64,000 nucleotides of DNA from Septoria linicola (taxonomy: Eukaryota > Ascomycota > Dothideomycetes > Mycosphaerellales > Mycosphaerellaceae), in contig CP099421.1 of assembly GCA_024114885.1 (NCBI GenBank), positions 1,612,001 to 1,676,000 on the forward strand, in the 5' to 3' direction. Each line of letters begins with the position of its first letter. The stretch's first letter is position 1. Shown here one piece after another: positions 46,727 to 55,157 of this stretch. The notes beneath the pieces were generated by a model, which saw only the letters and a list, made by a program, of their open reading frames with translations, ran no database searches and was not told the DNA's origin. Both the position numbers and the translations under genes were made by a program.

Positions 46727-46800
46727 CTATTTAGTAGCTTAGCGGATTTCGGTTATAAAGCGCGAAACTCTATTTATAATAGAAATATACCGAGCCTCTT
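46727..46800 (-). repeat. Hairpin intron relic in Helitron gene (copy 4)
   Basis: 74 nt: GTATAT donor, ATTTCTATTATAAA arm, CTTTATAACCGAAAT arm, CGCTAAG branch-like site, AATAG acceptor. It separates two Rep-domain exons. Confidence 0.75.
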
Positions 46801-47619
46801 TATCTATAAGATTACTATATACCTCGAGTATAGTATCTTAATTATACTACGCGAAGCTATAGATATAGGTACTACTATAGCCTTAAAACTCGTAACGAAA
46901 CTAAAAGTCTTTAATACCGAACTTAGGTACTAGTATAGTATAGAAGAAAGAAATAAATTACTCGTAGAAGTACTATATAGCGATATATAGGTAGCTACGT
47001 AGGTTCTAACGGTTAATCTAGTAGCGCTCCTTATTAGTACTATATCGCTACTACTAGTAGTTTAGTATATATCGCTAGAGGCTATCTTATTATATATCTA
47101 TAGCGCTAAATATAAAGAATAATATAGGCTTGTTAAGAGCGTAGACTATACTAAGAAGCTTATAGTAGTAGCGATACTAGTATAGTCGAACTTTTCTTAT
47201 ATTAGATATATACCTAATAACGCGATTAATTAGAGCCTAGGCCTATAGCGAATCGTCTTATAATACTTATCTAAGTTCGTTAATACTAAGAGTAGTAGAC
47301 CTACCGTTATTATTATAGTTAAGTACCTATCGTGCCTAGCTACTACTTAAGTTATATATCTATAGATTAAATATAGTATAGTAGAAGCGCTTATAGCGAG
47401 CGAATCTACTATTATAATATCGTATTAGATACTAGACCTATACGAGAAACTTAACGCTATTACGCCTTAGAAGGTTATAGTTAGCGAGACTATAAAGAAA
47501 TAGGGTAGAGAACGCGAGAGAAAAGATCTTCTAGTACTAGCCTTACTATAAATAGTAGAGTATATCGAGCTATAGCTAATCGATTATAGAAACGAATATA
47601 TTAGAATTAGGATTAAGTA

Positions 47620-47684
47620 CTAGAGTTTAAGGTTAGTATTTTATTTATAAAGTAAACTTACTACTTTATAATAGAAAAGAGTAC
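47620..47684 (-). repeat. Hairpin intron relic in Helitron gene (copy 5)
   Basis: 65 nt: GTACTC donor, TTTCTATTATAAAGTAG arm, CTACTTTATAAA-like arm, perfect TACTAAC branch, CTCTAG acceptor. Splicing here joins the exon ending IEAIDFR to the Rep exon in frame. Confidence 0.85.
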
Positions 47685-47937
47685 CTTATCGAAAGTCTAT
47701 AGCTTCTATACGCTTAGGACGCGTATTAGGTACTACGCTTATATCGATATTACTCTTATTACTCGCTTCCTCTTCTTATTACTCGTTCGGAGCGACTACG
47801 GCGCTAGTATCTTAGTATAGTACCGTCTAGATCTCTTTAAAGATAGAATCGTTCTATAGAAGCTAGGTAAGAAGCGCTTTATCGATAGTAATATCCTAAA
47901 AGCCTAGATAGTTAATTATAAGATAGTTTAGCTAAGT

Positions 47938-48010
47938 CTATATAGTATTAGCTAATTTCTTTTATAGTATAGAGATAACGCTTTATAATAGAAATATCTA
48001 GATAATATAC
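47938..48010 (-). repeat. Hairpin intron relic in Helitron gene (copy 6, ends less sure)
   Basis: Same ATTTCTATTATAAAGCG arm with a TATAAAAGAAAT partner, GCTAAT branch-like site and TATATAG acceptor; the donor is ambiguous. Confidence 0.6.
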
Positions 48011-49173
48011 CTACGTACTATAAACTACTAGTAGAATTATACTATTATACGCCTATAGCGTAGATCGACTACTTCTTATACTAGCTAGATAAGGACTATA
48101 TCGTACTACGCTAGTAACCGTAATAGACGTTTTACGACGTCGAGGACTCGCTAGAGAAAGGTTATAACGTATCCTTTATAGCGCTACTAGAAAGATTAGT
48201 CCTAGAGCGATTTCTATTACGAAGAGCGAGCTCTACTATATAATAGAAATAGAGAATAGAGACTTATCTAAGTACCTTTTATATAAACTATATATATACT
48301 AATATATACTAGGGTAATAAGTATCTACTCTATCTCTATAAGTAGTAGTAAATCCGCTATATTACCTAGGTCTATATTATTCTAATAAGATATAGCGTAG
48401 AGTATATCTATAGATAGAGTAATAATAAACTTATTAGATAAGAGGTAGCGCTAGTAGACGCTCTTAGAGTCTAACTTAATATCGAACTATAGCTCTTTAT
48501 AACGCTAGTAATACTATATCTACGAGCGGTCTAATTTATATATCTACTAGTAAACTCGCTACTAATCCTTCTTACTTATTATAGATTACGAGAGGTCGCT
48601 ACCTTTAGAGTATAACTCCTATAATATATACGTATTATTAAGAAGATCGCGCTATAGAGCTATAGGCTACTAATCTTAGTATTATATTTCTTCTACGTCT
48701 TAGACTCTAGGATTACGATTATAGTTAGATCGAATAGCTATAGAGGTAATAGAGACTAGATTAGTATCTCGTTAGTAGATAAGGTCGGCGTATCTTTATA
48801 TATAGGTAGCTACGGCTTCCTACGAACTTATAAGTAGCTAGTAGTTTCTATTATAAAGCGTAGAATACTATCTATAACGAAAAAGAGTATACTTCCTACT
48901 ATTTAGTACGATAGATCGCGTCTTTTAGAGTAGAGATCTAAAACGTTTCTTTAATATCGTCGCTACCTAAATTAATTATTACGTCCTATCTACGCGTACT
49001 ATATATCTACTTTATCTTCTTTAAGCGTAGACGTTTACGTTTACGATAGCGGTTATATATTTAAAGTATACGATTACCTTTTATAAAATCGTAGAGAGCT
49101 TTAGTAATACTATATTTAGTATAAGGCTTTAGGCCTAGAGATAGCGCTTCTATAGAAAATTAAGCGATACTTC

Positions 49174-49228
49174 TATTATAAAGCGTATAGAGTTATATTA
49201 TAAAGCGTATAGAGTTATATTATAAAGT
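49174..49228 (+). repeat. 22-bp tandem repeat near the element's 5' end
   Basis: Two full units starting at 49174 and 49196 (core TATTATAAAGCGTATAGAG) plus a partial third. The core is half of the hairpin-intron motif. Confidence 0.85.
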
Positions 49229-49590
49229 AGTATACGTATTACAAAAGGAGTGTTATAGGCGCCAAGGTAGGGGTAGGTCACGTGCTGGCAGATTTCCAAG
49301 GAAAGCTGTCAACCAATCATTTTTGGACCCTGTTTTTTTTCGAAGAGTAAGATAGACCTCGTAAACTCGGTCAATCAAGCTCGTATACTACTTGCGGATT
49401 ATTCATGTGTCTCTGTGATCCAAGATCGCTCCAGCTCCGTCATTGCCAGCCTCAATCCTCCCTCACCCTCCAATACTCACAACACCGTGACGCTCGATCG
49501 CAGCATCGCGTCTGGTCTTTCCGGACAGAAAGCATGGGATAATCTCGACTAGCAGCAGTCAGGCTGCAAAACTCCGCATCACGATCGACC

Positions 49591-50871
49591 ATGGCACGCA
49601 CCAAAGATGGCGGCCGGCGCATTCTGCCCTTTCGCATACCCATATTCCGCGTCTTCTACAGCTTGACCTACACCACTCTGTATCTCCTGACGCTCTTCTT
49701 CCTGGCCATTAGTCCCGTGACTATGATATACTCTTCCATCGACCAGTCGGCATACCAATATACCTTTATGATCGGCGGCGTCTACTTCCTCACCGCCATC
49801 ATTGCTGTCTTCATCTACAGCAGCAGACTTTATACAAACAGGCGCGTTCTGTCAGACATTGGCAAGCCGTATGTGCCCATCGAGGACGGCGAGGTGGGCA
49901 AGACGGTGCGGAAAATGATTGTCAAGCAGCTGGACAGGAGTGCAGTAGTCGCTTGGGAGAGTCGACCGAGAGATTTGTATGGCGAGATCCTTCTGGCTGG
50001 CCAGCAGGGCATTCTCCCAAAGGATGATGAGAAAGTGCAAGTCGACGAGTACACTGTAGGCTCGGAAATCCGAGTCGACCCAGCCCGGCCGCCATGGGGA
50101 GACATTCAACACATAGGATGGTCCTCACCGAGCCACCACGACGATAACAGGAATCCGGATGTGCAGTTTGCAGACGTGATCGCAGAGTTGCCAAACCTCA
50201 TCGAAGCGAGAGCTGTGTCGCTTGCGCCTGCAGATCCAACGATGACACCTGTGCAGGGCGAGCCACGGGCTGCAGATCCGGCGGTTGTGGACACACTGTC
50301 CAGGCCTACAAACATGCCGCTACGCGATTACCTGACTCACCTAGGCTACCTGGGCTTGGTTCAGCCCGTGGATCTTGGTCAAAAGTTTGTGTTGCAGTAT
50401 GAGCAAGCTCGCTTTGGCTTCCTGCCGCCGTCCGCGGATGAATTCAACACGCTCATGGCTACCTTTGCAGAGCTTCTGGCTGGTATGACACTTTTGGGCG
50501 ATGAGATCGTCAGGGAGATACGTGCTCAAATGAGCGACCAGATATCTGTGGATGATATGCCGATGCCGCACCTGCCACCAAGCATTACAGCATCGTCACC
50601 TCGAGCTTATTCTCCAGAGTCGAGCTTGATGAGTCCTGTGACAGCTCGCGAAGGGCTAACTCCCCGTGTGAGAACTCCCTATCTCTCTGAAAGCACAAGT
50701 AGCCAAGAAAGCCTTGGATCGGTGGTTCGACGCAGTCCCGAAGATCTTGATACTCCTTCACGGGGCACTCAGAACCGTGAATCATTCTATACAATGCCAG
50801 CGCCAAGCTCTTCGACACTTCCGAGTGACACGGGTAGTGTCCTCATTCACGATGTAGACAGCGCTGGCTGA
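49591..50871 (+). CDS. DLT1: Dlt1-like membrane protein (defect at low temperature)
   Basis: Single exon of 426 residues, ATG at 49591. Two membrane spans lie close together near the N-terminus (FRVFYSLTYTTLYLLTLFFL and FMIGGVYFLTAIIAVFIYSS), followed by the signature RLYTNRRVLSDIGKPYVPIE and GEVGKTVRKMIVKQLDRSA. This matches the fungal Dlt1 family, named after the yeast gene needed for growth in the cold. The rest is cytosolic and, after residue 330, Ser/Pro-rich and disordered. Its promoter is the 215 bases right after the mobile element's end, so the insertion sits next to the gene's upstream region. Confidence 0.85.
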   Translation: MARTKDGGRRILPFRIPIFRVFYSLTYTTLYLLTLFFLAISPVTMIYSSIDQSAYQYTFMIGGVYFLTAIIAVFIYSSRLYTNRRVLSDIGKPYVPIEDGEVGKTVRKMIVKQLDRSAVVAWESRPRDLYGEILLAGQQGILPKDDEKVQVDEYTVGSEIRVDPARPPWGDIQHIGWSSPSHHDDNRNPDVQFADVIAELPNLIEARAVSLAPADPTMTPVQGEPRAADPAVVDTLSRPTNMPLRDYLTHLGYLGLVQPVDLGQKFVLQYEQARFGFLPPSADEFNTLMATFAELLAGMTLLGDEIVREIRAQMSDQISVDDMPMPHLPPSITASSPRAYSPESSLMSPVTAREGLTPRVRTPYLSESTSSQESLGSVVRRSPEDLDTPSRGTQNRESFYTMPAPSSSTLPSDTGSVLIHDVDSAG

Positions 50872-51035
50872 AGCACATCATTCACCACGGTCTGTGCGTA
50901 CTTCAGCTTTCTTCACGACGGTCGTTGCATGCTCTCGACTTTGCGCTTGCTTGCCTATAAGAGTGGGGCATGGCCGAATCAAGCCGGTGATGTGTGTGTT
51001 ACAACAGCGTCACTCACTCACAACTCAACGTCAAC

Positions 51036-51560
51036 ATGTTGTCCAGATTTGTAGCCGCTGTCTGGGGTCAAGCCGTATCAAAGAAAGCTTCAAGTTGTGT
51101 CAGCACAAAGGATGATCCAGCCACATTAACGCACCGAGGTACTTCGGGGAAACAATCAGCTGGGCGTTCGCCCACACTATTCGAGGTGCAACTGGTATTC
51201 AGTCGTGTGTACGCGCAATACTGCAGCATCAGCAGTCAACATCGCGCTTTGTTTTCTCGCTATATGGCTCTATCCGAGGGCTCACGAGACAAGGTCTCTG
51301 CAAACATAATGGGGATAATGGATAGCCTTGAGCATATTGCAGAGGCGTTGATGCAGGCTGATGCGAGGTTAAATGCTGAGCAAGTTCCCAACGGGCCCCG
51401 GCTCGCCATGCTGGATGGCGAAGAGCTTCGTGAGATTCAGTTGGATGTATGCGAAGCCGAGATTGCTCTACAGTTCGTTCGCTCAAGGGTTGAGCGGATA
51501 GGCGGAGTGATTGGGAGGATGCAAACGGAGAGCCCAGAACACGATTATAGGGTTGCATGA
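51036..51560 (+). CDS. Hypothetical helical protein
   Basis: 174 residues from the ATG at 51036, which follows AACGTCAAC, a good fungal start context. A TATAA-like box (CCTATAAGAG) lies about 80 bases upstream at 50954-50963. The frame is open earlier but without ATG. The second half is amphipathic-helical (FEVQLVFSRVYAQY, VSANIMGIMDSLEHIAEALM, LDVCEAEIALQFVRSRVERI). No family recognised. Support comes from the start context, the TATA-like box and coherent helical character. Confidence 0.5.
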   Translation: MLSRFVAAVWGQAVSKKASSCVSTKDDPATLTHRGTSGKQSAGRSPTLFEVQLVFSRVYAQYCSISSQHRALFSRYMALSEGSRDKVSANIMGIMDSLEHIAEALMQADARLNAEQVPNGPRLAMLDGEELREIQLDVCEAEIALQFVRSRVERIGGVIGRMQTESPEHDYRVA

Positions 51561-52681
51561 GTGCATGAACATGGTTCACAGCGTGGCATGCTGCCTCACG
51601 ATTGATATGGCGCGCTTTTGATGCACATGCACAGGACAATTTGCCGACACGTCGGTGCATAGCAGAACTGGTCTCACAGCTCGAACACCGAAAATGCCTC
51701 GCCTTACTGTCGCACTGTATGAATCAATCTGAGCTTGCATCATTTCCTCAATGGGTGTACTTGAAGCTCCGAAAAGGGCATTTGGACGAAGCCGCGCATA
51801 AGGAGAGGGCTGAAGTGCAAACAGTGGTACCAGCAAGACGCGCCAATGTTCCCCACGTGAGTGCCACCTAAACCTCGCGTTGCAGCACTCGAGAAGAGCA
51901 GCGACAGGCCGTACCTCACGCCACTTCTTATTATCAACACAAGACCGTGATACGACAACGGCGACTGATGTCCAGGATTCCCAACTAATGGGTTATCTAT
52001 CAGCCAAAGATTCTCCATCTTCCAGCTCGCTGGGTTTACTTGCGGCCGGCTCCCTACCGCTCAACGTCTTCGTTACCGATCTTTGTGCAACATATCAACA
52101 CATCAACACAACCAACGTGCAGATGAGTCGCCCTGGTTATACCGACCACATGCTCGCTGATCTGGACTCAAACACGCGATAGAGTATCACGTGGAGACGT
52201 GTTGCTCGGCGCGCTAGCGCCTTGACTGAAACGGTTTCAGCCGCTCATCGCTGGAATGGTATCTGGTGTGAGATGAGCCGTTTGCAGATACTTATCAAGC
52301 TTTGCGATCAGGGCAGTCATTGCCACAATGGGTATGTGATGTGCTCGATAGCGACATTCGAGAAGTCCCAAGCTCGGCCTGTCTTCAAGACATCGGATCG
52401 GCTAAACCCAGCTACTGGAACTTACACTTCATGCCCTGAGGTCTCAACGTCTCGCCTGGCCGTACCGTCGTGGTTATCTGCGGAGAGGCCGAGCGCAAGT
52501 CCAGATGGTCTGCATGAGCTCTAGGTTGGCGTTATGCTACCATGAATACAATGCGGGCAACGTTGGCCACGAGACTGAAGAACATCTAATCTGGCCCTGA
52601 GGAGATTCACATAAGTCTACACGCGTTCGCTGAAGTTCGAGACATCACTCTCACCTCTCTTGTCGTTACTCCAATCTAGCC
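51561..52681. other. Intergenic
   Basis: No gene recognised; ORFs of 80-140 codons on both strands look random. The last few hundred bases are the promoter of the secreted-protein gene. Confidence 0.4.
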
Positions 52682-54034
52682 ATGCGCTTCTTACAGGATC
52701 TGTCGCTGTTTGCAAGCATTGCCTCGGTCGTTGTGGCCCAGGCAACAACGCCAGCTCCATCACCCACAGCCTCTTGTCCTGCCTACTCATGTGTCGGTGG
52801 TGCTCAGGGCAATGTCGCTAGTACTCTGAGTGGATTTCAATCTGCTTCAGCCTTCTGCTCCTCCAGCTATGTTTCACGCCAGACATGTACTTTGAGATCA
52901 ACCTCGACTGTTCGCACAACGGTCTCCACTGTGACCACCACTTCCACCGTGGCTGCCACAACCATCACGTAAGTTCCATAGCGATCTTATCTTTGCAAGA
53001 TCATCGGCTAATGAAGTCTTCAGCGTGACTGGCACGACGCGAACATTTACGTCTTCGACTACTACAACGCCCAGTCCTACTACACTGACCGTCACGACCA
53101 CTCGCACGAACAGTGCTACGCAGACGAGCATCGTCACGGTTTCCGAAACGCTTACGCAAAATGCCAACCAGAAGCGCCAGAATAATGCGCTGCCGCAGAT
53201 CAGCAACTCTGCCACAGGACAAGCTAGCGTCCTCAGCAGCTTGCGAGCTAGCCAGTCATCCGCATATATTGCTGCAGTGTGCACATGTCTGGTCAAGCCA
53301 GCTTCCGCTACAGTGCTTGTTCAGGCTATTACGACCTCTCGGGTGACAGCCACGTCTACAGCACGTGTTGCTTTCCAGGCTCGCACGTAAGAGATACCCT
53401 TGTCTACAGTCGTGTGACGGCAGGCTAATATCACATCAGAACTGTCTACCCATCGACCACCACTACCGTAACGATCACTGCTGCACGTGTGACTCGCACT
53501 GCGACAGCTTCGGTCACCACTGTCGCCACATCTACCACCCTCATTTCAGTGACTGCTACGTCCACTGCCACGGCCGAAAACTTGAATGCATGCACCAGAG
53601 ATGCACCAGACGACTTCTTTGAGGGCCAGTGCGGACCTACTCCACAGGGAGAGGATCTTAACACGTGCGCGTGCTACACAGACACTGCTGGCAAAGGTTT
53701 CTGCGTAAGTCTACCACTTCAACCGTGAAGAATATCACCATACTAACTGGTAGAACAGGCTGACTACTTCGGCGAGTGCGGTCCACCATGCGAGCAGAAC
53801 AGCGATTGCACACCTGGTCTTCACTGTCTCGTCGACCCCACGTCGGACTGCAACCCTACCGGGTTCTGTGCTGCGCCAACTGACGTCACGATGTGTGCTA
53901 CACAGACAAATACCGGAACGGAACAACAGAAGAGGTCATACAACCCAATGGCTTTCAAGATCATTGCGAGAAGCGCTAGGCTGAGACACACCGAGCCAGC
54001 TGTCAAGCCTGAAGGCTTCACAGGCGAGAAGTAG
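52682..54034 (+). CDS. Secreted Thr/Ser-rich protein with Cys-rich C-terminal modules
   Basis: Join 52682-52968, 53024-53386, 53440-53704, 53759-54034 gives 396 residues. A signal peptide is clear (FLQDLSLFASIASVVVAQA). The middle has long Thr/Ser/Val runs (TVSTVTTTSTVAATTIT, TSSTTTTPSPTTLTVTTTRT), as in O-mannosylated wall or surface proteins. The C-terminal part has two Cys-rich segments: DDFFEGQCGPTPQGEDLNTC and CGPPCEQNSDCTPGLHC. No GPI-anchor signal is seen; the tail is basic. Introns of 55, 53 and 54 nt begin GTAAGT or GTAAGA and end in AG; all junctions keep frame, two splitting a Thr codon. Family not recognised; an extracellular role is inferred. Confidence 0.78.
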
Positions 54035-55157
54035 GCGCGTAAGCGCGTGATGTGGATATGCCAAGAGGACTCAGGGTTGGAGGTGTTATGGTTATGCATA
54101 ATCTCGTACACTTATATCTGAAGAACCACGCTCGTCATCATCAATTCGCGACACTTTCCTCATCGAGTGGTCTGCTATGCGGCATGCTTGAGCAACATGG
54201 TAGGAAGTAAAAGCAATTGTGCATTGTCGCCTCTCCCACCGAAATTGCCATGGTTGACATGTCTTCACGTCGAATATCTAACATCATACTGTGCAGAATC
54301 TTCTGAAGCCCGCTTCTTTTGATTGAGCAACGCCTGAACCTAACGAACTGATCTTGGCAAACATAAGCATAGCGACTCTCTCGGCCCATGTGTTCAAGAT
54401 GTCTGCTCCAAGTCACAGTGCCGCCTCCTCCCTCTCCCCCAAAAGTGGCAGCAAGCTCAGCAGCACTTCTCAACCCAGCAAGAAGCCAGGTGAAGACGCA
54501 GTATCGGCGCACAAGGCCGCTTTGGTCAGTGCCTTGAGCAAGTCATTCTGAGTTTGACATACCTCTCACATGGGTCCTGGTGGCTTTCGAGAGCAATAAT
54601 CCAGCTGAATTCAAAGAGCTCGTGTATGGCATTTCTCACTTCCTCGTATACATCTATAAGACTCCCTCTACCGCTGAGCTGCATGATCAAGCTCTCACTT
54701 TTGACAGCATTGTATTCGCACGCCAACCCAGCGAGCATGTTGGAAGTAATGAATTTAGGTCATATCTGCTGCCATCCCATAGCGCTTGCCCGCAAGAAGT
54801 ATCGTCATGCTATGAGTCCACAGAGTCCTTCGAGTGCATAAGAGCAACAGACTCCGCGAAACTTCGATTCAAACCCATCCAACCTTTTCAAATCAGTGAT
54901 TCCGCAGTGTTCGAAGACTGCTTGCAATATGTCATCTTCGAGACCCGAATCGTCTACCGCTTCTTCAAGCAGCAAACCAAAACCTGTCGAGCCACCGACT
55001 CAGGCAGGAAAGCAATGTGGTGGCTTTGCTGATTGGAGGCAAGCGCTTGAGGTAGATCTGTGGAACAAGAAAGCAGCCACCTACTTGGCTAGAGGGAAGT
55101 AGCGCGATGCGACACAGGGGCAGCCATTCTATAGCCGAGAGCTCGGCATAGCGTAGA
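54035..55157. other. Intergenic with short open frames on plus
   Basis: Two short Ser/Pro/Lys-rich plus frames stand out: 54399-54551 (50 residues, MSAPSHSAASSLSPK start) and 54929-55102 (57 residues, ending WNKKAATYLARGK). A non-ATG frame between them (54580-55032) overlaps the second. They could be exons of one small gene, but I found no splice pattern joining them convincingly. Confidence 0.3.

Larger units (their letters stand above)
43200..48900 (-). pseudogene. Helitron Rep-helicase gene (RIP-dead, multi-intron)
   Basis: Minus-strand exons joined across short introns give a Helitron transposase after allowing CpA/TpG-to-TpA. Rep part: at about 47.2-46.8 kb LNKPILFFIFSA, then HIAIxYFYE and FGIKDFxFRYEFxG with THIHSF-type residues; at about 46.5-46.3 kb KSYRFYFLYT, RVNTNISLYTIVYAILNYVA and the catalytic-Tyr motif NYVAKYTTKDE. 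Helicase part (Pif1 type): at about 45.08 kb NRPTSTSKLF, the RIP form of NGPxGTGKS/TF; ATIIIDKKS-like motif II (IIIDKKS) near 44.85 kb; LLFSNFxxLPPIKDKALF near 44.7 kb (FGDFWQLPP); and IRLVYAIIVYKAQSITVPKV at 43,863-43,920 (HKAQG). In this family Rep nicks and ligates single strands and the helicase unwinds during rolling-circle transposition. The first exon and the C-terminus are not resolved. No codon-level function remains. Confidence 0.85.
32604..49375 (-). mobile_element. RIP-saturated 16.8-kb Helitron-derived composite element
   Basis: Boundaries come from the short copy at 6817-7372, whose two ends match these two ends. Written in the sense of its Rep-helicase gene, it starts ATTGACCGAG at 49375 and ends GGGACCTT at 32604. 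Between about 32720 and 49250 CpA and TpG are nearly absent while TpA is everywhere; CpG, CpC and GpC remain, the fingerprint of RIP acting on CpA on both strands to near completion. No frame of 60 codons survives. Reading TpA back to CpA/TpG reveals a Helitron Rep-helicase (-), a hAT transposase (+), an H3-like histone gene (-) and further unassigned genes. Whether the hAT and H3 genes are cargo or nested insertions is open. The last ~100 bases at each end keep normal dinucleotides. No long terminal inverted repeat or target duplication is visible. Confidence 0.88.

Noticed and set aside
43100..49230. CRISPR-like or satellite array of hairpins
   Set aside because: Spacing is irregular (250-1200 bases), and most copies lie between frame-compatible exons with splice signals; there is no array of uniform spacers.
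32720..49250. Centromere or plain AT-isochore
   Set aside because: The signature is specific loss of CpA/TpG with retained CpG, plus readable transposase motifs and defined ends; this is RIP on repeats.
32604..49375. LTR retrotransposon or Starship
   Set aside because: No long direct repeat at the two ends and no reverse transcriptase or tyrosine-recombinase motif was found; the readable motifs are Helitron Rep-helicase and hAT.
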